From Puia sp. (GTDB taxonomy: Bacteria; Bacteroidota; Bacteroidia; Chitinophagales; Chitinophagaceae), in the NCBI GenBank assembly GCA_031292515.1, contig JARLGZ010000172.1, forward strand, positions 248,001 to 312,000: a stretch of DNA of 64,000 nt, read 5' to 3'. This document shows, piece after piece, positions 17,509 through 25,840 of the stretch (within the stretch, counting starts at the first letter, position 1; each line of letters opens with the position of its first letter). The position numbers and the translations under genes are program-made. Below the pieces are notes generated by a model. It was not told where the DNA came from, searched no databases, and worked only from the letters and a program-made list of their open reading frames with translations.

Positions 17509-19481
17509 ATTTCTATGTTTACCGATGTTCCCTTGCCCGGGCCGGTCTGTATGTCCATCGTCCCGTTCAGATAGGCTACCCGGTTCTTCAGATTCAGATA
17601 CCCGATGCCCGTGCTTTTCTCAAGGATGCCGGTATCGAAACCCTGCCCGTTGTCTTCCACGGTGATGCTCAATGCATTCCCCTTCCTGATTAATTGCACG
17701 AGCGCCGTCGTGGCATGCGCATGTTTCAGGATATTGTTGACCAACTCCTGGATGATCCGGTAGACGGCCGACGAGACGACCGCGGGAACGGAGGCCTCTT
17801 CGATGTCGAACGATTGGTAGACCAATTGGATAGCGCCCGTCTGATCTACGCTGTTACAGAAATCCTTCAGCGCCGTATCCAGGCCAAATTTCATCAGGGA
17901 CTCGGGCATCATATTGTGGGCAACCCTTCTCAGTTCGCTGATGGATCTGTCCAGCATACCCATGCTTCGCTCAAATGCCTCGGCATTCTCCGGTGTGATG
18001 ATGAGGTTTTCTTTCATATTCGTAAAAGAGTATTTGGCACTTGACAGGATGCTCCCCAGGCCATCGTGCAGGTCTTTGGCCAGCCGCGTTCGCTCCTCGA
18101 CCTGGCCTTGTAAAACGGCCTGCGCGGCCAATAGTTGTTTCTCCTTTTCCAGTTCGGAGATACGCTGCTGCTGCAATCGGGCGTCGGCTTCCAGCAGTTT
18201 CTTCTTCTGCCGGTAGTTTCTGCCATACAAAAGGGCTGCCAGGCCGATAAGCGCCAACAGAATGCCGAGGGTCCAGTTGATGATACGGTCCTGGCGGAGG
18301 ATCAACTGCTGCGTCTGCTGCTGTTTGTTCAGATTATCGATCTCCGCCTGTTTTTTATTCAACGAATACTTTGCTTCGAGTTCCTGTGTATTCTTCAGGA
18401 TCTTATCGGACAGGAAAATATTGTCCATCGAATCCCTGAGATCGTCGTAGTTCCGGTAAGCGGATAAATTGCCCTTTGCCATCTCTACTTCGGCGGCCTT
18501 TCTGTAAGCATCCCGTAAAGAAACGATGAGTTTATTGTCCAGCGCCGTCCCGATCGCCTCGCGGATATAATAGCCGGCCTTCTCATATTTTTTTTCATGC
18601 AGGTAAAAATCTGTCAGGCCGAACAAGGCATAACAGATACCATTTTTACTGTCAATGGATTTTGCCAGTCCCATCAGTTCCTCGGCGTTCGGTTTAATCG
18701 GTTCGAATTTTTCGAGACCGGCGTAGGCATAATCCATATTGGCCAGCACCTCTATTTCCTTCGTGACATCGTTGTCGTCCTTCACGACCTTTTCCGCTTC
18801 CCGCAGGACAACCAGGGCAGAATCGTAACGTCCTAAATTGATCAACGCATTACTGACGTTTATCAGACCGGATCCGAGACCGTGTGTCTGCCGGAGAGAG
18901 CGGCACAACGAGACTCCCTTTAATGAGTACTCATATCCGCTTTTATATTCCCGCAGGTCTTCATATACGGAAGCAATATTTCCATAGACGAATGCCATGG
19001 AGGAGGTGTCATTAAGTCCCTCATAGATAGCCGCCGCCTTCAGGTAGAAATCCAGGCCTTCTGCGTTCCGTCCGTTGCTGTTATAGAGAATGGCTGTGTT
19101 GTTATAGACATTCGCCAGGATCCTTTTTTGCCGGACAGTCTTTGCCACCTCGACCGCCTTGAGATCCATGGCAATCGCTTCATCTGGTTTGTTCTGGTTA
19201 CCCAGCACGACAGCCTGCATGCTCAGGCCATTGGCCATCCCGTCAGGGAAATGAATTCTTCCTGACAGCTCCTCAACGAGTTTAGCATAGTAGTTGGCGG
19301 AATCGGGCTGGTTTTCCAAATACCCGACACCCAGATTCACCAGGACCCACACCTTGGGCGTATCGTCCTTCATAGCAGGCAAGAGCTTCAATAAGCTATC
19401 TCTCGCCCGCATCCAGGAAGTCTGCCCAAACACGGGAAGGGCTGCCATTGCCGTAGCGACGATCAGAAACCATTTTCTCAT
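17505..19481 (-). CDS. NarX/UhpB-type sensor histidine kinase with TPR region
   Basis: The ATG at 19479-19481 gives 658 residues starting with a signal peptide (MRKWFLIVATAMAALPVFGQ). The periplasmic part is a run of TPR-like helical hairpins to about residue 370, then a membrane segment (IINWTLGILLALIGLAALLYG), a coiled coil, and a HisKA_3 domain with the phospho-accepting His in LAKDLHDGLGSI. The ATPase domain shows VNNILKHAHAT and VEDNGQGFD. Partner of the response regulator encoded immediately downstream. Confidence 0.94.
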   Translation of the reverse strand: MRKWFLIVATAMAALPVFGQTSWMRARDSLLKLLPAMKDDTPKVWVLVNLGVGYLENQPDSANYYAKLVEELSGRIHFPDGMANGLSMQAVVLGNQNKPDEAIAMDLKAVEVAKTVRQKRILANVYNNTAILYNSNGRNAEGLDFYLKAAAIYEGLNDTSSMAFVYGNIASVYEDLREYKSGYEYSLKGVSLCRSLRQTHGLGSGLINVSNALINLGRYDSALVVLREAEKVVKDDNDVTKEIEVLANMDYAYAGLEKFEPIKPNAEELMGLAKSIDSKNGICYALFGLTDFYLHEKKYEKAGYYIREAIGTALDNKLIVSLRDAYRKAAEVEMAKGNLSAYRNYDDLRDSMDNIFLSDKILKNTQELEAKYSLNKKQAEIDNLNKQQQTQQLILRQDRIINWTLGILLALIGLAALLYGRNYRQKKKLLEADARLQQQRISELEKEKQLLAAQAVLQGQVEERTRLAKDLHDGLGSILSSAKYSFTNMKENLIITPENAEAFERSMGMLDRSISELRRVAHNMMPESLMKFGLDTALKDFCNSVDQTGAIQLVYQSFDIEEASVPAVVSSAVYRIIQELVNNILKHAHATTALVQLIRKGNALSITVEDNGQGFDTGILEKSTGIGYLNLKNRVAYLNGTMDIQTGPGKGTSVNIEI

Positions 19482-19600
19482 CTGTAGCGGGGTTTGTTGC
19501 AACTGCTGTAAAACTAAAATTTTACGGGGTCTGTCAAATTACCCTTTTTAGGGGATATTATCCGGGAAGGATTAAAAATAGTTTTGTGCAGGCTTATGAT

Positions 19601-19642
19601 TATTAACAAGCTTCTATTAACAAGCTCCTATTAACAGGCTCT
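19601..19642 (+). repeat. Three 14-base tandem repeats upstream of the cytolysin-like locus
   Basis: TATTAACAAGCTTC, TATTAACAAGCTCC and TATTAACAGGCTCT follow each other without gaps, ending 31 bases before the ATG at 19674. This is the first of four distinct tandem arrays, one in each spacer of the block up to 23466. Confidence 0.9.
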
Positions 19643-19673
19643 CATTTTTAAAAGATCCCCAATAACTACAATT

Positions 19674-20195
19674 ATGCGCACATCCATCAAATTCTGCTCT
19701 ATCAAATGGACGGTCATGATCCTCGCCCTGGTATCGGGAACCCACGTGGTCGGACAATCAGCCGCGGACCAGTCATTCAAGGCGATCCCGCAACAGGCTA
19801 AGGATAACGGAGAAAACAAGGCGGTGGCCAAAACCAATTCGATCACCAACAAAGCAGCCGATAAACTGGACAGCGCCGGCACCAGGGCATTCAAAGGATT
19901 TACCGGTCTTTTTAAAAAGAAAGGCAATTCCAAAACCAGGAAACCGGCAACAGACTCCACCGGTATTCATCCACCCGATACTACAGGGAGCCACCCGAAA
20001 ACGGTCTCCCATGCCGGCGGCAGACCTTCTCCCGATCCGGGACTACGACAATCTATCGGATTATCGGCTGATCCAATGCCGGTTCAGGAGAGATTGAAGG
20101 AAATGCATCTCCGACCATATATCCGGTTATGCTATTCCTGCAATAGACCGGCCGATCATAAGATTCAATCCACCATAGCATCCAACCGATCATAG
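19674..20195 (+). CDS. Exported low-complexity protein of unknown function
   Basis: A 173-residue protein with a signal peptide ending near VVGQS (residue 28). The mature part is polar and lysine-rich (NSITNKAADKLDSAGTRAF, then LFKKKGNSKTRKPATDSTG) with no recognisable domain. Its first mature segment resembles in style the N-terminal segment of the exported protein at 22413 (both have a lysine/alanine/asparagine-rich stretch ending in DSTG). The last 13 codons and the TAG stop lie inside the 17-base tandem array upstream of the next gene. First gene of the cytolysin-like block. Confidence 0.6.
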   Translation: MRTSIKFCSIKWTVMILALVSGTHVVGQSAADQSFKAIPQQAKDNGENKAVAKTNSITNKAADKLDSAGTRAFKGFTGLFKKKGNSKTRKPATDSTGIHPPDTTGSHPKTVSHAGGRPSPDPGLRQSIGLSADPMPVQERLKEMHLRPYIRLCYSCNRPADHKIQSTIASNRS

Positions 20196-20290
20196 CAGTC
20201 AATTCACCATGACATTCAACCCGTCATAGCATCCAACCCGCCAAAACATTCAACCGATTAAGACTCTCGACTCACCAATACTCAACCAGC
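20141..20290 (+). repeat. Degenerate 17-base tandem array directly before the cytolysin-like gene
   Basis: Seven consecutive 17-base units from 20157 to 20275 (for example CATAGCATCCAACCGAT, CATAGCAGTCAATTCAC, CATGACATTCAACCCGT), with shorter flanking units. The array ends five bases before the ATG at 20296. The period is not a multiple of three, although its first part is read as the end of the preceding gene. Confidence 0.9.
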
Positions 20291-20295
20291 CAACC

Positions 20296-22215
20296 ATGAA
20301 CAAAATGAACTACTCCCCGCGCTTCTCCCTTTTCAATCTCCCCAAACAAGCTACCAGCCTCTGCCTCGCGGTCTTGCTCTGTTGCTTTGCCGCCCGGGCG
20401 CAGACGTCCAAACCCCAGCCGAAGCCGGCCATCACAACGGCGAAGCCGCCGACTTCCTCCACAACAACCGCCGGCACGACGACCGCGTCGGCAACACCTG
20501 CGCCGGCCACTACCGCAGCAACCGTAAAAACCACGGTGATCGACGAAGCGGCGCATATGTCCCAAACCAAAATCCTAACCTTCCACGATCCCGAATACAA
20601 AAAGACGACCGACTATGCAAACCGGCAGAAAAAGTACGCCAAGACCATGGATGATACTGCCCGGAAAACGGTGGCCTATAGCACCGACGGATCCAAAATC
20701 CAACTGAAGCTGGTCAAGAACCCTTCATTCGGCGGAATGCCCACAACTATCAAGAGCACGACCGCAAAGGGCAGCGAAAAGAAAGAGGTTAAAAAGACCG
20801 ACAGCATCCAATGGGATTGCGCCAGTTCATCCATCGCGCTGACGGCCAGCAGCACCAGTTTCCTCAATGCAGATTATTCAGGCACCGCCGGGTATATCTA
20901 CCCGGGGGCCATCTACACGTTCGACAATTTTTTCAACGGTAATTTGATAGAACAGGCCGGCGTTCGATACCCCATCACACTCGTAAACGAAAACCCCAAT
21001 ATCTCGGGAAGCGCCTATGTCGTGGTCAAAGATCCAGGCATGGCAAAAACGACGAATGCTCTGGACAAACTCCGCGGTGAGATGAAGGGAGCGGCGGGTA
21101 ACGAAGACTTCAAATACCAGGTCTATGAGACGGGCAATAGTGCCGCCCAAAGCCTCCAGGTCAGCGGCGGAGGAAGCTACGACGGCTTCAGCGCCCAGAA
21201 TACCTACAGCACGTCGGGCACTTCGAATTCGGTAAGCCTGACGATCGACGCCACGAAAATATTATACACCATTAATATGGCGCCCCAGGACAGCGGCTTC
21301 TTCGCGGATCCGAGGATCGAAAGCACCCGCAACCTGATGGTCATAGGCCGCGTCAGCTACGGCGTCCGGGTGCTCGCCAATCTGACCTATACCTTCAATA
21401 CGACCCAGGAAGCCGACCAATTCAAGGCCAGCTACAGCGGTTTTGGCGGCAGCGCCAACGTGAGCCTGAACCAGATGTCCCAGAGCGCCTCGGTGTCCAA
21501 CACCATCAACTGTTATGTCGTCGGAGGCGCCTCCGGAAAAACTACCATGTCCTTCGACAAAAAGGACCTTGAGAAAAGGATCCAGGGCGTTTTCTCGGCC
21601 GCCACCTACCAGAATGCGGTCCCCGTCGCCTATACCTTCTTCGATATGGCCGGCGACCTGGTGGGTTCCTATAGTTCGACCGACCATTTCAACGAACGCA
21701 GTTGCGTACCCAATACCAGCGGCGCCAGGCTGAAAAGCGCGTGGGTGAGTTTCACCACGGGTGTGGACGGAAAAGACAATGACACCCATTATACCGTATC
21801 GCTGTATGGGGGCAACGCCGGTTCCGCCAATAATTATAACGGGTATGACAACAATCCCCCGCAGACCGTAAATAACCATGAACCTTTCATTGCAGAATAC
21901 AAGACCGGCCCGCTGAACGTGGTGTTCACTACCCAGCAAACCAGCACAAACCCCTTGACAATGAATGCCTTCCCCCTCAACCAAGCCGGATCGATCTACC
22001 ACGATCTGAACATGGACTATTTCGTCAAAAACGGAGGCATCGTTCACCTGCATATCTACCCCAACGGCAATGACACCTGGGATATCCAGAGTATGAACCT
22101 GCAACTGAATTTTGACGGCGCACCCACGCAAAACATCACGTTCGGCAAATTCCAGGTCAGCCAGAACAGCACGGAAATGACGCTCTATTTCGACGGCACG
22201 TTCCATCAGAAGTAG
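20296..22215 (+). CDS. Exported protein resembling thiol-activated (cholesterol-dependent) cytolysins
   Basis: A 639-residue protein with a signal peptide (cleavage near RAQ36) and a Thr/Ala/Pro-rich linker to about residue 80. From about 195 to 465 it follows the order of motifs of the cholesterol-dependent cytolysin fold: YPGAIYTFD (202-210; YPGAL in known toxins), KILYTINMAP (321-330; compare KQIYYTVSV), LMVIGRVSYGVRVL (347-360; compare VSNVAYGRTIYVKLE), INCYVVGGASG (404-414; compare VILGGD) and PVAYTFFDMAGDLVGSYSSTDH (443-464; compare PISYTTSFLRDN and STDYVET). The C-terminal 165 residues form a beta-rich domain lacking the Trp-rich undecapeptide of the classical membrane-binding domain. 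A secreted pore-former with a different target-binding domain is the best reading. Confidence 0.75.
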   Translation: MNKMNYSPRFSLFNLPKQATSLCLAVLLCCFAARAQTSKPQPKPAITTAKPPTSSTTTAGTTTASATPAPATTAATVKTTVIDEAAHMSQTKILTFHDPEYKKTTDYANRQKKYAKTMDDTARKTVAYSTDGSKIQLKLVKNPSFGGMPTTIKSTTAKGSEKKEVKKTDSIQWDCASSSIALTASSTSFLNADYSGTAGYIYPGAIYTFDNFFNGNLIEQAGVRYPITLVNENPNISGSAYVVVKDPGMAKTTNALDKLRGEMKGAAGNEDFKYQVYETGNSAAQSLQVSGGGSYDGFSAQNTYSTSGTSNSVSLTIDATKILYTINMAPQDSGFFADPRIESTRNLMVIGRVSYGVRVLANLTYTFNTTQEADQFKASYSGFGGSANVSLNQMSQSASVSNTINCYVVGGASGKTTMSFDKKDLEKRIQGVFSAATYQNAVPVAYTFFDMAGDLVGSYSSTDHFNERSCVPNTSGARLKSAWVSFTTGVDGKDNDTHYTVSLYGGNAGSANNYNGYDNNPPQTVNNHEPFIAEYKTGPLNVVFTTQQTSTNPLTMNAFPLNQAGSIYHDLNMDYFVKNGGIVHLHIYPNGNDTWDIQSMNLQLNFDGAPTQNITFGKFQVSQNSTEMTLYFDGTFHQK

Positions 22216-22238
22216 GCGGTTCCCGGAACGACTCCGGG

Positions 22239-22391
22239 TTTGGAACAATCCTGGCTTTGCGAAGAGCCCTGTCTTCGGAACCACCCTATCTTCGGAAGAG
22301 CCCTGTCTTCGAAGCTGCCCTATCTCCAAAACTACCCTGTCTTGAAAACGATCCTGTTTTTAAAACTACCCTGTTTTCAGAAATGCCCTGT
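22239..22391 (+). repeat. Second 17-base degenerate tandem array
   Basis: Seven exact 17-base units from 22273 to 22391 (CTTCGGAACCACCCTAT, CTTCGGAAGAGCCCTGT, CTTCGAAGCTGCCCTAT, CTCCAAAACTACCCTGT and so on), preceded by two units of 16 and 18 bases. It fills most of the gap between the cytolysin-like gene and the next gene. The period equals that of the array at 20157 but the sequence is unrelated. Confidence 0.92.
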
Positions 22392-22412
22392 TTTATCTCA
22401 TCTTGAAAAAAA

Positions 22413-23360
22413 ATGTCAACCATGAAAAAAACTCTTGCCTGCCTGACAATCGCCCTGACGGCGGCCTTCCTCCCCCACCCATCCCGGGCGCAATTCCTCA
22501 AGAACATCCTGAATAACGCGAAGCAAAATATAACCGGTAAAACAGCGGGCAACGCATCCCAGACCGCCAGTAAGACCGATAGCACCGGCAAGTCAAAGCC
22601 CCTCTATGACAGCAGCTATTTTGCGCAGATGATGGCCAAAGCGAAAAAAACAAAACCTTCGATCTCCCCGGCAGACTCCGCCGCCGCGATAAAAAACTTT
22701 ATGACAGGCACCGGCGGTAGCGGCATGTTCTATCAATACCGTGTCGCCTACACATTCACGATGAGGGGTAAAGATTCTACCAGCGTCGATACGATGTCCA
22801 CTTCTATCACCGACGCCCGCAACGTACGCTCCGATCTGGGTGTACTGGGTGGAAAAATGGATGTCATCGGCCACGCCGATATGCCACGGTATAGCATGAT
22901 CCTATACCCCTCGACAAAAACTTATGTCTTTAACATCATCGACACCGCCGCCATCAACTCCGGTGATCAGAACACCTACCGGGTCACCAAAGCCGGCAAT
23001 GAGACCGTAGCGGGATATCCTTGTATCCATTCCAAAATGGCGATTACTCCCGCCGGGGGAAAATCAACCGTGATAACGGAGGACGTCTGGACGAGTACCG
23101 GCGTGCCCGGCTATACCGCCCTGAAAAGTTCGATGGCAGTCCGGAATGTGACACCCAAAATGATGCAGGCACTCGACCAGTCAGGTTGCAGCGGCTTCAT
23201 CGTAAAAGTCGGGGCGACGTCAAAGACCTTTACCATGTACATGGTGCTGATCACTGCGGATCGGAAGACCTTCCCCGCCTCCCAGTTCCAGGTACCTTCC
23301 GGGTATACGGCCGCCACCAGCCAGAACATGTTTGGCAACCTCATGCGCGGACAGAAATAA
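22413..23360 (+). CDS. Exported DUF4412-like protein
   Basis: A 315-residue protein (312 if started at the ATG at 22422) with a signal peptide ending at SRAQ. A low-complexity segment follows to about residue 90, then a beta-rich domain of about 200 residues with MILYPSTKTYVFNII, VAGYPCIHSKM, TEDVWTSTGVPGY and a final FQVPSGYT. This pattern is that of the DUF4412 family, common among exported Bacteroidota proteins and of unknown function. It is third in the block that contains the cytolysin-like gene, separated from it by a tandem repeat. Confidence 0.75.
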   Translation: MSTMKKTLACLTIALTAAFLPHPSRAQFLKNILNNAKQNITGKTAGNASQTASKTDSTGKSKPLYDSSYFAQMMAKAKKTKPSISPADSAAAIKNFMTGTGGSGMFYQYRVAYTFTMRGKDSTSVDTMSTSITDARNVRSDLGVLGGKMDVIGHADMPRYSMILYPSTKTYVFNIIDTAAINSGDQNTYRVTKAGNETVAGYPCIHSKMAITPAGGKSTVITEDVWTSTGVPGYTALKSSMAVRNVTPKMMQALDQSGCSGFIVKVGATSKTFTMYMVLITADRKTFPASQFQVPSGYTAATSQNMFGNLMRGQK

Positions 23361-23420
23361 ACCTATAGGAATAGCCGGTTTGTCTTTAGGAATAATCGGT
23401 CTCCCGGTAGGAGCAGTCAA
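23361..23420 (+). repeat. Three 20-base degenerate tandem units
   Basis: ACCTATAGGAATAGCCGGTT, TGTCTTTAGGAATAATCGGT and CTCCCGGTAGGAGCAGTCAA run without gaps directly after the stop codon of the DUF4412-like gene and before the rhomboid gene. Confidence 0.8.
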
Positions 23421-23466
23421 TATTATTTCATATTTTGGGTATCGATAAGCCCAAAACAACATCTCC

Positions 23467-25437
23467 TTGACGGACACCCGAAATAAGCTGAACATACTTT
23501 TTCTTCCTTATCTGCTATGCTGTATCGGGATTGTGTGCGTATATACTTTTCTCAATTGGCTCCTGGTAATCCGCCTCCATCTCTTCCTGGTAAAGGAGGA
23601 AGTGACAAATTTATGGATTCCTTTTGGATTGCCCTGGATACCACTCTATTTCTGGTATCTCCCCAGGTTAAGATTGCTAAAGTTTAAAGACCGCGACAAG
23701 GGTCCTACCGGGGCCATGCTGGTGGCGGGATGGGGCGTGGCCGTTCCCCTATTCTTAACCCAGGCCTATCTTTCCACAGCGTCGGAACGGCTGACCGCAC
23801 TGGACAAAGTGAGAGACATTGCACAAACTGAACAAACAAGATATTATATTTTCAAAGACTATACCATCGACAGGCCGTATAATGCCAGCCAGTATAAAAA
23901 AACCGTCACCGGAAAATCCGGTCAGTATCTGGATCTCAACCTGTATATTGTCTGCCCGATTTACGACCCGGACAGAGTACCACTGACAGATGACCGCCAT
24001 TATCCTGTTTCCAACCAGCCGCTCTATTTTCTGAACGGCACGCTCTCGGACAGTTCCATCATCAACCGACTCAAAAAGAAGGATATCGCAAACATCTACC
24101 TGCTCAAGGGAGCGCCCGCGCTGGCCCGATATGGACTGGCCGGTAGGAACGGCGTGGCCAATATCTTCACAAAAGACCCTTTACTGGCATTGGATACACA
24201 GTCCACCCGCCCCTTGCCGGACTCCCTATCCGCTTCTCCCGCGGACGATGAGCCTACGAAAATAACCACCGTCGGCCAGGATACGTTTATTTATCCCCTG
24301 GCGTGGATCGGCGTCAAATATTCAAAAGAGATAAGCAACCGGCTTGATGCGGATGTAAAACGAAAAAAGAGCGACGACTTCCTCAAAGAGAGCTGGACAG
24401 ACTATTTCCAGCGGCCGGACAAAGGTTTCACCTATTTCGATGAGGTTCCCTACAACAATGACTATTCGGAATTCGTAAAAGCGGCCCAAAAAACCAAAAG
24501 GCTCAGGAACGAGACGCATATTCCGATCCTGGTTCCCCGGACCGATGCCTTTGAAAACAGGAATGGACATAAACTCTCCTGGATATTCGGGTCCTTCGCA
24601 ATATGCGCCACTATCTTTTTCCTCGTCCTGATGGCCGTCCCCTTCGATGAAAGGAAACTGAGTGAATGGCTCGCAGGCAACCGGCCCCGGAAAGCGGATA
24701 GACTATCCCGGGAAATCAACGGGCCATCTTCAGAAACAGATGGTTCATCTCCGGAAGTGGACGGACCGTCTTCGGAAACGAATCGCCCGACCCCGGAAAA
24801 GACAAATGAATTCAGCGATACCTGGAAAGCATTTGCACCACGCCAGGGTTTTCTCTCCACCCCAGTCATCATCTATCTGAACGTCGCTGTATTTATAGTC
24901 ATGGTGATTGCCGGGCTGGGATTTCTCGATTTCACACCCACCGACCTGGCAGCCTGGGGAGGGAATTATGGTCCCTACACTTCAAACTCGCAATGGTGGC
25001 GACTGGTCACGGCAACATTTTTACATGGCGGTTTTGCACATCTGACCTTCAATATGTACGGCCTCTTGTTTGTCGGTCTCTTGCTGGAGCCGATCTTAGG
25101 GAGGAATCGCTTTGCGGTCTGTTACCTGGTTACAGGGATACTCGCGAGTTTTGCGAGCTTTAAGATCCATCCGGCTTCCGTGAGTGTGGGCGCCTCCGGG
25201 GCCATATTCGGGATGTATGGAATTTTTCTGGTTTTCCTGGTAACGGGAGTTTGCCCCCCGGGCATGAAAAAAGCATTTCTGGCAAGCACGGTGATCTTTA
25301 TCGGCTATAACCTGGTCGCAGGTCTTGCCGGAAATGCAGACAACGCTGCACATATCGGAGGGCTGGCCACTGGAGCGATCATCGGGCTTGCCCTTAGCGG
25401 AAAGCTCAAAATAGAAAAAGAAGCCGATTCAGGATGA
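23467..25437 (+). CDS. Rhomboid intramembrane serine protease with a TonB-plug-like segment
   Basis: A 656-residue membrane protein; the only suitable start is TTG at 23467. Membrane segments lie near 8-38, 50-65 and 84-100, then a soluble region of about 270 residues, a membrane segment (370-391), a cytoplasmic linker and a C-terminal rhomboid core (460-645). The core shows FLHGGFAHLTFNM, GASGAIFG with nucleophile Ser577 and NAAHIGG with His629. The soluble region contains LYFLNGTLSDSSII ... DIANIYLLKGAPALARYGLAGRNGVANIFTK (187-236 overall), which matches the TonB-dependent receptor plug pattern (IDG ... IESIEVLKG ... YGxxGxNGVxxI). A linker of five 7-residue repeats lies at 412-446. Fourth gene of the cytolysin-like block. 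Confidence 0.88.
   Translation: MTDTRNKLNILFLPYLLCCIGIVCVYTFLNWLLVIRLHLFLVKEEVTNLWIPFGLPWIPLYFWYLPRLRLLKFKDRDKGPTGAMLVAGWGVAVPLFLTQAYLSTASERLTALDKVRDIAQTEQTRYYIFKDYTIDRPYNASQYKKTVTGKSGQYLDLNLYIVCPIYDPDRVPLTDDRHYPVSNQPLYFLNGTLSDSSIINRLKKKDIANIYLLKGAPALARYGLAGRNGVANIFTKDPLLALDTQSTRPLPDSLSASPADDEPTKITTVGQDTFIYPLAWIGVKYSKEISNRLDADVKRKKSDDFLKESWTDYFQRPDKGFTYFDEVPYNNDYSEFVKAAQKTKRLRNETHIPILVPRTDAFENRNGHKLSWIFGSFAICATIFFLVLMAVPFDERKLSEWLAGNRPRKADRLSREINGPSSETDGSSPEVDGPSSETNRPTPEKTNEFSDTWKAFAPRQGFLSTPVIIYLNVAVFIVMVIAGLGFLDFTPTDLAAWGGNYGPYTSNSQWWRLVTATFLHGGFAHLTFNMYGLLFVGLLLEPILGRNRFAVCYLVTGILASFASFKIHPASVSVGASGAIFGMYGIFLVFLVTGVCPPGMKKAFLASTVIFIGYNLVAGLAGNADNAAHIGGLATGAIIGLALSGKLKIEKEADSG
24700..24804 (+). 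repeat. Five in-frame 21-base repeats in the rhomboid linker
   Basis: Units encode RLSREIN, GPSSETD, GSSPEVD, GPSSETN and RPTPEKT. The DNA contains TCTTCGGAAAC-like cores similar to those in the 17-base array at 22239. Being a multiple of three, the expansion keeps the frame. Confidence 0.88.
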
Positions 25438-25840
25438 TGCCTTCCAGGATATTCGTCCGCCCCGACCAAACCGGCGACCAGCAGCAAAACATAGAAACCA
25501 TCCATATGCGAGCCCCTGAAGGCATAAAATATCCAGGCCAGCGCCGGAGCGGCAAGCGTCCACTTGGAGAGGCTTAATTGAAACCGGTTTTTTTCATAAA
25601 TGCCGGGTAATTGGCAGGTATCTGCTTTGGACCTTGCAAAAAAGAAGTCTTAGGGAGGCAGCTTAAGATAGAGCATTTTTTCACAAATTGCTGATACTTG
25701 ATAAATGACTGGTATACGAGATCTGATAGCTCGTAAAGGAAGGAACCAGGCCTATTGGAAAGAAAGGGCAGCGACCACACTCCTCCCACCCCTATGAACG
25801 TGTTCCCGGATTAGCAGCCGTGCAGGTAGCTGGCTGAAAG
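25438..25840. other. Gene-free stretch with a possible membrane-protein remnant
   Basis: About 400 bases without a credible intact gene. On the minus strand, 25440-25575 encodes a hydrophobic stretch (WTLAAPALAWIFYAF, then MDGFYVLLLVAGLVGA) that looks like two membrane segments of a decayed gene, but it has no start and runs into the rhomboid gene antisense. The remaining part (25580-25840) shows nothing recognisable. Confidence 0.35.

Noticed and set aside
21262-22329. Antisense frame of 355 residues opposite the cytolysin-like gene
   Set aside because: No signal, no family features, and the sense frame has signal peptide and cytolysin motifs.
20141-22391. Possible CRISPR arrays
   Set aside because: The units are all similar to each other with no alternation of constant repeat and unique spacer, the 17-base period is too short, and no cas gene is present.
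25574-25789. Minus-strand frame of 71 residues
   Set aside because: No typical features, no context and no likely promoter; treated as chance.
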